DNA of 64,000 bases, taken from assembly GCA_019916065.1 (NCBI GenBank), contig CM034236.1, forward strand, positions 16,755,167 to 16,819,166. The letters are read 5' to 3'. Shown here one piece after another: positions 36,224-47,639 of the stretch (positions are counted from its first letter, which is position 1; the number at the start of each line of letters is the position of its first letter). The DNA comes from Vitellaria paradoxa (lineage: Eukaryota > Streptophyta > Magnoliopsida > Ericales > Sapotaceae). The position numbers were made by a program, and so were the translations under genes. The notes beneath the pieces are model-generated. The model saw nothing but the letters and a program-made list of their open reading frames with translations, ran no database searches and was not told the origin of the DNA.

Positions 36224-38625
36224 TATGTCGAATGATAAATTTTTCTTAGATGTTTTAGAAGTTAATTGGATGTTGTTATGGTTACAAATCCATAATTATT
36301 GATTATTTAATTCAATATCTTGCATAATTGAAATTAATTTTCTTACATGGTTTAGAAATCAATTACCCAATGTTATAATCTTAAACCACTAATGTCGCAA
36401 TCAAATTTGCACATGGGGCACGACCATAGGCCTCGATCATGATGTGGTGTATTTGAGATTGCACAAATGGTAAAAAATATGATATTTTTAATTTGAATAA
36501 GGTCATGAAACATATGTTTGACATCGCCACCTAATCTTTATTATTGCAAGTGTGTGAATTGTCATAGATAGCTATTTAAATTTATATCGGTAAGCACTGA
36601 TCGTTCTTCCATAGGTTGGGAATATTAAAACACTCAACTCGCTCTCTCAACTAGTAGGTGGTCTTAATCCAACCAAATTTAAACTAAGCTAATTTGGATT
36701 TAGGGATTGCTTGAATTTGGTTTGGTTGGAATGATGATCAATTTGAGGAATATAACCAAATAAAATTTGCTAAATTAATAATAAAAGGCGGGCATTCAAC
36801 CCTAGGGGAAAAATATCCTAGCTGGCATAAAATCAAGTTAAGTTAAAAAAAAGGGGTTGTGCTTGGACGTTAGGAAAACAAGTCATTGAGTTGTCCATTT
36901 GTTTGGTAATCATGATTATAATATCATCAAATTAATGTCAAAAATAAATATTTAAAGTTTTAAAAGCTGAGACATCGAAAAGAACGTTATACAATGAACC
37001 AAAAAGCTCAAGTTCGACTTGTGTGCAACTCGCTAAAAGAATGTTCTAGATTGGATTGTTATGAAATCAAGCCAGAATTGAACACAATTTATAATTCATT
37101 TGGTTTTGAACTCAATTTGATCACCTTTCAAGAAGCTTAAATCTACATAAAATAGTCAAGTTATTCAAATATGCCTTGATTGAAGGTCGATTTGAAAAAT
37201 TAACAAAACTAGTTTGAACACATTTTCAAGCCCGATAAGGTTTCTAAACCAAACTAGAACAACCTACTACTCAACTCAACTAGACTCCACTTGATTATTG
37301 TCCCAAGTTTTCTTTCTTCTGTATATAAAGTCATGTAATCTTAGTAGTCGATTCACTTGATTAATAGTAACATTTTCAGCCTTTTTGATTTTTATTTTTG
37401 AATGTGTAAGCCCAATAAGGTTTCTTGTAACTGTGTCATAAGCATAGACAAATAGATAGTTGTATGACAGGACCCTTTCTTTTCCCTAGCTACTTACTCT
37501 TTCAAACTGGTTGCATGACAAATTTTGGTGGCTACAATGGTGGCGCTGTAAGCACGAAGCCAAAAATGCCAGATGGGGAGCAGAATGTCTAGACTTACCA
37601 AAAGTACAATAGCCATAGTAAATTTAAATAGAGGGGAATAACCACCTATATTTTAAATCTAAATGCCCCCAATACTCTTCACATAACTCCATCCCTGATT
37701 TTATAGATATATTATTAGGTTTCTAATTGTAATTGAAAAATTAGTAACAAAAAATTGATTTTGATTTTATATTCTTATATATTAACTAGGATGTCATCGA
37801 GTATAGAATTGAAGGATTTTTAAAGTCAAGTTATAGCAGATTGAAGGGACACTGTTTTGGAGAATCAAAGAAGCCAGAAGCGTTATTCTTTGAGGGAACT
37901 TGTTGACTACTCACGGAAATACATTGCAACCTCCATTAGAATGCAGGCAAGATGATCAAGTGAACTCGTGGGTTACTTTCTTTAGTAAGGACTGAGATTT
38001 CTAAATTATTTTATGGCGATTCAAAATTATATTTCATGCCAGTATCAATCCGGGAGTTATCCAAAGGTACTAGACATATAAAATTAATTATGAGAATGTT
38101 TCCTAATATCTAAGAATATAGAAAACCTCAAAAGGAGTGAGCTCTATTATTTAAGGAAATAGAAAACCATGATAGTCTTATTCAAATCTTATCTAATATT
38201 GGACTACAATTGAGATCTGCATAAAGAACATGATACCGGTGTTTAGGTCATTCATCTAGAGTGAAAAATATCACTAATTTATTGAACTTCATAAAATATC
38301 TATTACATGTTAATTTAGTTAATTAATTTAATTTAATTTAATTATATTATTTATTAAAATGAATTATTTTAGTTTAATAAAATATTTGAATGAAATAATT
38401 TATTTTAACATGATGTAACAAAAATGAACAAAGTGTTAAAATTGACAAAATATTTGTAACAAGAAAAAAGACAAAGTGAAAATACTTTTTTATTGAGATT
38501 TTTATATTTAAATTATCATTTTTTGGAAACAAAAAAATAGAAACAGATTTAACAAACATGTTTTTGTTGGAGTTTTCAAAAATCTGTAAAGATAAATAGA
38601 AAAATAGTATATACAAATATTACCA
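36224..38625. other. Intergenic DNA with nothing recognised
   Basis: No gene, LTR end or clear repeat was identified on either strand. Open frames are short and AT-driven, for example 38374-38616 on the minus strand. The sequence left of 12079 and right of 36223 was contiguous before the solo LTR's parent inserted. Confidence 0.5.
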
Positions 38626-38629
38626 AATG

Positions 38630-39128
38630 AAGCCTTAACAACTGTTGCTTATGGATGCGCAATAAGTCGATAATAATTATAAATTGTTGCAAATAAACTC
38701 TACAAACCTTGCACATAATGCTAACAACTAATTTCACAAGAGTTTATTAACTGTTTCAAATGGTTTAGATTTTGTTGCAAAAATAGTTTTTGCAATAGTT
38801 TGGTAACCCTTGTGAATACTTCCATGCAATAGTTAATGAGTGGCTGCAAATTTATACAATAATGGCTAGAAAGCGTTGCAAAGTCGTCGTGATTCTGCAA
38901 TGTTTTTATCAACTATTGCAAAAATAGAATAAAAAAATTGTTGCAAAATTAACACATCAACAACGGTCATTAAAACCATTGCAATAGAAAACAAAACCAT
39001 TGCATATACTCTTACTACGGAGCCATTAGACACGTTCGTTAAACTGTTACAGTATGTTTTCACATTAGTTTTTTCTATTTTTTCCAACAATTTTGACCCA
39101 TTACAAATGTCTCAACTTTCTTGTAGTT
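38630..39128. mobile_element. Possible CACTA-type remnant with TTGCAA subterminal motifs
   Basis: About 500 bp with many ATTGCAA, GTTGCAAA and TTTGCAAT motifs in both orientations. It closes with TTTCTTGTAGTTTG at about 39115-39128, one insertion away from a TTTCTTGTAGTG CACTA end. The opposite CACTA end was not found, so this is tentative. It sits next to the LINE remnant. Confidence 0.35.
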
Positions 39129-39139
39129 TGCCTCATTGC

Positions 39140-40870
39140 CATTACACAAAGGACCAAGACATCAATACAATCTGTACCGAATGTCATTTGATATAAATTT
39201 TGGTTGTCTAATGTAATCTGGGGCTAACTTAATCATCAAGCCATGAAACCCACCGCCTTAGGTATTAGGTTTTAGAAGGTGCCTTTCCATTAGTTGACCT
39301 CCATACCCCATCAACTTGAATAACAACTTTATATAAAAGCTGTGCAACTATTTCGCTATTTGCAAATACCACTCCTTCATTTTCTTTGCCTACCCCTTTC
39401 CCACCATTATCACGATCCATGCACGTAAATCCACCCGCATCAAAACTGTTAGCCAAATTCAACATATTAAGAAAGTTCTTTTCCGTAAAAACAATTGACA
39501 TTAGATCCTTATTCGCTAAATTAAATAACTTCTCATTTCTTCGAATCCACATAGCCCAAAGATTAGCTGCCATGCATCATTCTAACCACATCATATTCCC
39601 CCACTTTCAATAAAATTTTTAATCCAACGCCCAACATCCACTGGACTAAGATCCAAAATTCTCACCCCCATGGTAGATCCAAACCACACCACTCGTGCCC
39701 AAATCACATTCCGTAAAAGTATCTCCTCAGCTACTCTATAAAATTGACATTTTCCATCCACCATTATTTCCCTCTTAATAAAATTCTTCTTTTTTTGGCG
39801 ACAAATTATGTAAACTTTTCATGCAAAGAACTTCCATTTTCCAGGCATGTTCAATTTCCGTAAAGTTTCCTACACCTTATTACTACTTTACTCATTTTGT
39901 TAATTCAAAAAATTATCAGTCCTGATTACTCCTTTTAACCACCCAATAAACTAGAAAAATAAGTTGAAAATCCCCGTCATTGTTTCGATCCCAAACCCAT
40001 TCATTACTGGAATTATTAGACGATACTTAAATTCACTAGATGGCTTCAACCATATGCTCTGGAAGGAAACACTTCAACAGATGAACCCTCCAACTTATTT
40101 TCAAAATTATAAAAATGTGCCACATCACATGATAGTCCTCTTACCTTAATATTACCTGACACACATGGATTCTCATAACCTAGTGAGCAATACCCTTAAA
40201 ATAAGCATCAATATTCAACCGAGATCCCACTTTACAGAACAAAACTCTTTTTTAACAAATCTCTTCCCCATAACACACTCTTCCAGCCCCATGATGCCAT
40301 AGCCGCTTTCCTTACATAAAGAAAATCCTTGTTTTGACAATATCTTGCCCTAAAAAATCTTGAAATCAAAGCATCGATGTCCTTAAAAATTCTCCAAGCT
40401 ACTTTTGTGAAAAGAGTCTTATTAAAATTATCCAGATCCTCTTCATGATCAGCTTACACATTTCCTCCCATTGTTTCCAGTCGTTCCCCTAATTTTCCAT
40501 TCTTTTCCATAAAAAGACATCAAAGCCTTCTTGATATTATTAACCACTGTTTATGGAACCTTAAAAACCGACATGATATATATTGGAATAGTTGAAAAAG
40601 AATGCTTAATTAACACTACTCTGCCTCCCCCTCCCCCCCCCCCAAAAAAAAGCAAAGAAATTTTCCAATTCTGCATTTTAGCCAAAATTCTATGCTCCAA
40701 ACTTTTAAAAATAATAATCAGGTTAGGTAGAGTTAAACCCAAAAGAAAGCCTAAATACTTCCCTTATTTACTAACTATTTTAATATTCACCTCTTTCGTT
40801 AACACCACTTTTCTTCCTCTGACATTAAAGGTGATACTGCAATCTTTGATTTATTTACATGAACAAGCTA
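39140..40870 (-). pseudogene. L1-type LINE ORF2 remnant (C-terminal reverse transcriptase part)
   Basis: The minus-strand translation matches the end of plant LINE ORF2. At 40740-40551 it reads RILAKMQNWKISLLF, then a Gly run, and VLIKHSFSTIPIYIMSVFKVP, the region after the catalytic core. Near 39840-39780 it has KWKFFA and FIKREIMVDGKC, the zf-RVT type. Near 39700 it has WARVVWFGSTMGVRIL, then at 39573-39265 NLWAMWIRRNEKLFNL and VIQVDGVWRSTNGKAP, the start of the terminal RNase H. Stops and frameshifts are many. The catalytic N-terminal half and 3' tail were not seen. A C-run at about 40627-40641 encodes the Gly run and is probably a slippage expansion. Confidence 0.8.
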
Positions 40871-41642
40871 GTTGACACGCTTGATGACTAAAAGCATTTA
40901 AAATCCATATCGAAAAAGACACATTAGACATATTAAACTCTTAAAAAAAATAAAACTATCACTAGTTAAGAATAAGTGGGATACCTCCGGTGCACTTTTA
41001 TAACTAGACATCCTTTTACAAAATATTTTTTCTACTCAGATATACCAAAGAAGCAAAAAGAGTCTAAGCACAAATTATAAACAAATGAGGTAACGGAATC
41101 CCTTGTCTCAATAATATAAATACCTCTTGATCTTCATTTTCATCTTATGATAACTTTTATTGAACATCAACTACATGCTTTTGCCACCATCTTGTCTTCC
41201 TCTCTCTCTAATTTTTTTTTTTTTTTTTATAAGCATAACTGAGCCATTTTTTATTTTTATTTGATATCATTGGATGATAATTGGTGAAAAAATAGTATAC
41301 ATTGATCTTAAAAATAATCTAAAATTTGAAACTTCGCTGATACAGATGGTTTAGATTATTTTTGGAATTAAAGATTTTAAAAGAAATTTTACAAACAAAA
41401 CCAAGTCCACCAACTGATATATTTAATTATATAAAATGATTAGATTATTTTTTAATACATCTATTACTTATAGAATACTATTGACAATACTAGAGCAGAA
41501 AAAAAAAATTCAAAATTAAAATTGATAAGTTCTCATATAAGATCAAACAAGGTCGCAAGAAAGATTAAGTGAACTAATCATAATTTTAATGGAAAGAAAG
41601 GTACTAACAATAATACAAATATTTAATTAATACTTTTACATC
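40871..41642. other. Intergenic DNA, nothing recognised
   Basis: AT-rich DNA with a T-run at about 41212-41228 and no motif or open frame of interest. It replaces what should be the 3' half of the receptor kinase gene that begins at 44059. Confidence 0.5.
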
Positions 41643-44059
41643 TCAAAAAGTAAAGTAATTGCCTGAGAGAATGAGACTCGTCAACTTCCGGCAATATCCA
41701 ATACCTGGAGGAATGGGACCACTAAACTTGTTCTGGCTCAAGTCAATAACAGAAATATCAACCAAATTACACAGCTCCGAAGGAAAGCTCCCAGTTAGCC
41801 TGTTTCCACCCAAATAAAGTTGCACCAAGGATTTGCAGTTATTGACCCCAGCTGGAATCTTTCCGTGCAACTTATTAGACTCCAGATTCAGAATAAACAA
41901 GTTGGAATGCTGGCAAATGTGAAGAGGAATTTTTCCTGTTAGATTGTTGTCTGAAAAATCAACCACCAAAAGTCTGCTGTATAATCCGAGTCCTTGAGGA
42001 ATGCTACCACTGAGGGAATTTTCGAAAAGCTGTAACTGGACCATTTCAGTTAGGTATTCAAATCCGCAAGGAATAGGGCCAGTGAGGTAATTACTTGAAA
42101 GATCAAGCTTTGTCAAGTTACGCAAGGTAGTCAGCTCATTTGGTATTACACCTGTGAGCTGGTTCTTGAAAAGGAAGAGTACGTGCAAACCCGCTATTTT
42201 GTTTAACTCGATTGGAATCTCTCCCGTCAAGTAGTTAACTGATAAATCAATCTCAGTCGCTAAAGAAAGATTACCAATTTCCCTTGGTATTGTTCCATTC
42301 AACTCATTCCAGTACAGGTACAACTTTTTAAGGAGCCTGATGTTTCCAATCTCGGCTGGAATTTCACCTACAATGTTGTTCTGGTACAAAGCAACAGCCT
42401 CAAGATTGGTGCAATTTCCAATCTCCTTCGGTATGGAACCGGACAACTGATTATCCCACAGAATCAATACCTTCAAACTCCCAAGCATCCCAATCTCTTT
42501 GGGTATACCCCCTCCTAAGTTATTTTGGACCAAACCAAGATATTTCAAGTTCAAACAATAACCAATCTCTGAGGGTAAGCTCCCAGAAATACGATTATCC
42601 CCTGCTCGAAATATCCTCAGCTTCTTCAGATTCCCAAAAAAAGGAGGCAGTGAACCAGTGATCCCATTGGTGTATGCCACAAACTGAAACAGAGACGAAA
42701 GGTTTCCAAGCTCCACAGGTAAAGGGCCAGAGATCTTGTTATTGCACAAATTGAGGCCTTCTAAACAAGACAATTTGCCCAACTCGGCAGGAATTTGTCC
42801 ATCAAACTGATTATTATTCAAATAAAGACTTTCCAATCTCGAGCAATTTCCGATCTCCTTGGGAATATTTCCAGTGAACCCATTGTAAGAAACATCGAGT
42901 TCTGTAAGATTAACCAAACTACAAATGCTAGGGCTCAGGGTCCCGGAAAGGTCCATTTTAGTACAAATCTAGAGACACTACCGTAGGATAATCGGGTGAA
43001 CAATCCACACCATTCCAAGCACATGGCGTCTGGTCACTGAAGTTCCAATTTCCCAAATGATTAAACTCATCGTGGATGCCTTTGCTGAACTCCAAAAGGT
43101 ACAGCCCTTCTGAATTCAACCCCTCTGAAGCATAAACCAGCAGAGCAGTAACAACTAAAATTCCAGTAACCCTAGCAGCCAAACCTCTACTTGAGTTGGA
43201 CGTTATCAAATTTACAGCAACGATCTGAGAATTTAACCACTCCCAGTAAATTAAGCAACGCAGATTATGATATTAAGCAACCAAATTCAGCCACAGCATT
43301 TGCAGATAAAATATAGCATTCCATTCACAATTCTAGAAACGTATTGCAATTATCAAGTTAACCCAGAAATTCAACCCGGTACTGGAAACCCGTGTTAAAC
43401 GAGGGAATAATAAATCCACCATTTGAAGGAATTCAGCTATTCAAGATTAGACACGCAGCAAATGAATAAGAATTTCTGACATGAAACCAAAAACTAAGGT
43501 GGTGACATTTAGTATTTCTATTTTTTATTTTTTATTTTTTATTTTAGATTTATATTTTTTATTTTATGTGTTTTATATTTTGAAAATCTTAAAATACAGA
43601 ATATAGAAAATACATTTAGTTTGCCTTTTTTTTTTTTTTTTTTCATGTTTTAGGATTCTTCTTATTTTGAGTCAAAACGGCTTGCATTTCATATGTAAAC
43701 TCATTATTTTTTAAAATGAGTTTTAAAAATGAGAGTGACCGAATATGTTTTTAATTATTTTTTTTATTTTCAAAAATATAAAATAAAAAAACATGCTCAA
43801 ATAAGTACACCAAATGGCACTTAATAGTCGACAAACAAGAATAAAAGGAATTCAAATAACTTACAAAAAAAAATAATAATAATAACTTACCAAAAAAAAA
43901 GGAATTCAAATATACAAACAAAGTGGTAAATCAATCATGTCAAAGAATGAAAATTACAACGAAGCTAATGCGAATTGCATAAATACTGGACGTGATAGTG
44001 ATCAATAATTCATAATGAACCCCCAACAAGTGTAAATATTTACGTACCTCAGAGTCCAT
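41643..44059 (-). pseudogene. LRR receptor-like kinase, ectodomain only, frameshifted and truncated
   Basis: The minus-strand gene resembles large plant LRR receptor kinases of the At5g63930/At2g33170 kind. Exon 1 codes only Met-Asp-Ser-Glu (44059-44048), followed by donor GAG|GTACGTAA and acceptor TTCTCAG|ATC, and exon 2 (from 43224) continues in frame. A hydrophobic segment (GILVVTALLVYASEG) fits a signal peptide. The LRR N-terminal cap has CAWNGVDC. Then come about 18 LRRs of 24 residues (LxxLxLxxNxLxGxIPxE; 42956-41643). A single extra base near 42958 shifts the frame and gives a TAA after SLDLY; the downstream frame resumes at MDLSGTLSPS. The frame ends at GNYFTF, so the last LRRs, membrane segment and kinase are missing. 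It was probably a membrane receptor gene and is now a pseudogene unless the frameshift is a sequencing error. Confidence 0.88.
43225..44047 (-). other. Predicted intron of the receptor kinase gene
   Basis: The donor GTACGTAA at 44047 and acceptor TTAAATTCTCAG at 43225 bound an 823 bp AT-rich phase-0 intron. It joins a four-codon exon to an exon whose frame is open up to the acceptor. A stop three codons upstream of the ATG at 44059 supports that start. T-runs near 43622-43642 are in the intron. Confidence 0.72.
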
Positions 44060-44560
44060 CAATTGTTAAAATAGAAACACCCACAAACAGCAGAGACAGT
44101 TAGTCAAGTGATTCCTTGAGATGATGAGATAGCAAAAACCATAGAATTTCTGAATGGGAAGATATAAAGGGGAAACTGTAGTTTCAACTATATGCCAAGG
44201 ATGGTGGACCTTCCGTGAATATGCAATACTTGTCAAGGAAAAATTAATAAATAAATATCCGAGCTTTTCAAAGGAAGAACCCTTTTGGACCCAAAAAAAA
44301 GAAAAAAATGAAGTCAAGTGTAATGAATCATAGATTCAGAGACTTTTCCGGGATTATTTTACTTGGGAAAGTTTTATTGGGGGAAGGAAGAGAACTCAAG
44401 CCTAACTCTTGGTCATTGGTATTTATTTATTTATTTATTTATTTATTTTTGCTTTGGTTGGTCTTCAATGGCAATGATCATAGTGAAGGATCTGTAGAGG
44501 AATCGAAGGGACGGAAAAGAGATCTTCGTTCACTGAAGCACTAAGGGCAGACAAAGCATT
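44060..44560 (-). promoter_or_regulatory. 5' flank of the receptor kinase gene
   Basis: This stretch should hold the 5' untranslated region and proximal promoter. A TTTA repeat lies at 44419-44448. No clear TATA box in the right orientation was found. Confidence 0.35.
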
Positions 44561-44814
44561 CCATAGGCTCCCCCTTATCTCTCTGAACATTTTTTCTCTG
44601 AATCTTATAGATGGAGAAAATAGAAAAAATTAGAAATTTTTGCGTCCAAAAATTAAAAAAAGAATAAAAATAATTATTAAAAATTTTGACCAAATTTAAT
44701 ACTTTGTGCTTTCTTTTCCCAGTACCTGGAAAAGAAAATTGTGAACCTTTAGGCAAAAAAAGTCGCTTTCTCCCAAAGATTGTTTTTGGGATTTTATGGG
44801 GACAGCTTCGGGTT

Positions 44815-44860
44815 GGAAAACACGTGAGGCGGGCGTTTACTAATACGACGTCGTATAAAA
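44815..44860. promoter_or_regulatory. CACGTG G-box next to a TACGACGTCGTA palindrome
   Basis: CACGTG lies at 44821-44826 and the perfect palindrome TACGACGTCGTA, containing the bZIP core GACGTC, at about 44844-44855. This GC-rich patch is about 770 bp upstream of the receptor gene start, in otherwise AT-rich DNA. A regulatory role is inference. Confidence 0.4.
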
Positions 44861-44899
44861 AATGTGAACGAAGCCGTGCTTCCAACATTTATGATGTCA

Positions 44900-45419
44900 A
44901 ATTACCCCAAAAAAAAAAAACATTTATGATGTTTGCAATTAAGGCGATTAACTAATTAAATTGATGATAATACAAAATAAATATTATTAATATCAAAACA
45001 AATTTAATGCATACATTTTTTATACGTTGACGATTTATAGTTATTAAGTTAGTGAAAAATTAACATTCATATTTATTTTCAGTTAAGTCTTAAATATTCT
45101 TATCCATTAACATTTAAATTAATATTTACATCATTTTCCTAATTTTTTCCCACATAATGAGATCTTATCTTTTTAATTTTTTTCAATAATAATTTTAACT
45201 CTAACTATCTTACATGCTCTGAATTAATTTAAATTTAAATTTTTTTCATCTTCTTATAATGTATACTTATATATATGATATATTATAAATATTGTACTAA
45301 AAATGTGAAAGACATAAATATAATAAAACTAATCAAAATTCCCCTTTGGACTACATTGATATGTAAAAATTAATTAGTAAAAATAACAAGTAAATTTATA
45401 TTATTAACTAGAGCAAAGT
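44900..45419. other. AT-rich intergenic DNA
   Basis: No gene or repeat beyond simple AT-rich sequence was identified. Confidence 0.5.
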
Positions 45420-46930
45420 AATACAAAATTTAAATTTTGAACTAATTAATTATTAAAATTTATCATTAAATCAATTTTCATGACTAAAAAATAAACATAG
45501 TAATTTCAAATTTAGTGATTATTATCTAAACTAATGTTTCCCTTAATTAATAAAATTTTTTACTAAATTAATTTTCATGACTAAAATATAAATATACAAA
45601 ATTCAAATTTTAGAACTGACTTATGTTTCCTTTAATTATTAGTAAAATTAATTTTCATAACTAAAAGAATAATATATATAATTCAATTTTTTAAAACTAA
45701 TTATCCAAACTAATGTTTCAACTAACTAGTAAAATTTATTATTAAATCAATTTTCATGACTAAAAAATAGATATATAAAATTCAACTTTTAGAACTAATT
45801 ATTCAAATTACTTATTTTTTCTTTAATAACCAATTAGTAAAATTTAAGGTTTATTTCACCTATACTTCTTATGATTTCAGCCCTGAAATTTTGTGTTACA
45901 ATAATTCAAACTCCCTCTATTAAATTTTTCATTCAAAAAGTAACTTTTAACTAATTCAATGTTATGAAATTATCTTTATACCTATATTATTAATAAAAAA
46001 TGCTTATGTTATGACGTGTTCTATCTTTTTTTCATATAAAAATTACATTATAATTAATTTATTCAATTTTTTATGAACTTTTTCCATATTAATACTTTCT
46101 TATGATTCACATTAATATTTTAAATATTATTATATATAAATTAGTAATTATGAGTATATATAAATTATCGATCATTACTTTTTTATTAATAATCTAATAA
46201 GCTAAATGCGGAAGAAAAAAAAATTTAGTTTCTTCTTTTTTGGTACGTTCTTTTTATTAGTATCAAACAATAATGGAAAAACTTTACTTTTAATTTTTTT
46301 CATAATTTTTTTTTATAGTAAGGATACAAAGATAATTTTATAATATTAAATTTGTCAAAATTACTTTTTGGTTGGAAAATCTAACACAAAGAATCTAAGT
46401 AAATATAATACAAACTCATAGGTCTAGGTAGGTGCATATATATATAACCTGTGGGGTTTAGGTGTATAAAATTAAAATAAGAGGGGTGTATGTAAATTAA
46501 ACTCTAAAAATTTATCATTAAATCAATTTTCATAACTAAAAGACAAATATATAAAATTCAATTTCTATAACTAATTATCGAAACTATTGTTTTCGTTAAT
46601 TAGTAAAATTTTTTATTAAATCAATTTTCATGACTAAAAAATAAATATATAAAAATTCAATTTTAGATGTAATTATCCAAACTACTCATATTTTCATTAA
46701 TTAGTAAATTAATTAGGAAAAACTTTATTATATCAAATTTTTAAGACTAAAAGATAAATATAAAAAATTAAATTTTAAAATTAATTATACAAACCTAGTT
46801 AATTACTAAATCAATAAGTAAAATTTATTATTAATGCAAATTTTACGACTAAAAAATAAATCTATAAAATTCAAATTTTAAAACTAATTATTCAAATTAA
46901 TAACATTTTGATTACTATTATTATATTAAT
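45420..46930. repeat. Degenerate tandem repeat array, split by a MITE
   Basis: Imperfect units of roughly 90-105 bp share TAAATCAATTTTCATGACTAA, then AAATATATAAAATTCAA, AACTAATTATCCAAACTA and TTAGTAAAATTTA. About four units lie at 45420-45846 and about four at 46506-46930, in the same phase once the MITE at 45847-46505 is removed. Confidence 0.78.
45847..46505. mobile_element. Mutator-type MITE
   Basis: The ends are inverted: AGGTTTATTTCACCTATAC on the left against AGAGTTTAATTTACATACAC as the reverse complement of the right. The 659 bp element is flanked by TAAAATTTA (45838-45846) and AAAAATTTA (46506-46514), a 9 bp duplication with one change. It interrupts a tandem-repeat unit whose undisturbed form is seen in neighbouring units (AGTAAAATTTATTATTAAAT). 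No ORF. Confidence 0.75.
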
Positions 46931-47639
46931 ATTTTTAAAAAGTAAAAATAAAAAAAGTAAGATCTAGTTTTGTGAGAAAGTGAGGAGAAGAAAATAAATA
47001 TTAATTAAAAAGTTTATTTATTTAATAGATAATAAGTATCACATTAGATTATCAATTAATTAAATAAGAGTAAAATTATTAATATATAAAAAAATACATT
47101 AAATATATTTTAACATTAATAATATTTGTTCTGAAATCATTCTAAATTTGTACATATATGTTTACACACATAAAGGAACATTTGATTGGGCGACCTTCTG
47201 GCGGTCGTTATACACAAGCCCCCACGCGGGGGCCATCGACTGGAAGTGATTACCTCTTGAACTGTCGAAGCACTACCTTCAATTATTCACCTTGTGGGTT
47301 TAGTCAAGGACGCCAGTGATGCTTTTAATCTGATGGATAAATTGGTAATCCAACAAACGATATTTGTGACTAAAATCCCAATAAGATGATGGTTTTTTTT
47401 TTTTTTTTTTTGGGGAATAGGTGGCAACACAAGTCATGACATCACTAATATTTCTTTTATACTCTGTTTGAAATCATGAATTTAATAGAGTATAATTTCA
47501 TTTGGTGAGAATTTCTATTAATTCTTATATTTGAAATTAAAATAAAATTTTATAAATTGATTTTGATTTAATTTTATAATTTAAATTTTTATACTATTTG
47601 AAATTTAACTTAAACTAATAGAATTTGATCAAAATTTAC
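46931..47639. other. Intergenic DNA with a GC-rich patch
   Basis: No gene. At about 47190-47270 a GC-rich patch contains the hairpin CCCCCACGCGGGGG (47219-47232) and GGGCGACC...GGCGGTCG, echoing the GCGGTCG motifs of CACTA termini, but no CACTA end is present. The rest is AT-rich. Confidence 0.45.

Noticed and set aside
43201..43209. Start of the receptor gene at the TTG at 43209
   Set aside because: TTG is an unlikely plant start, and the frame is open further upstream to a good splice acceptor that joins ATG GAC TCT GAG.
47219..47232. Rho-independent style terminator at the GC hairpin
   Set aside because: This is plant nuclear DNA and no gene lies upstream; the hairpin is noted only as a composition oddity.
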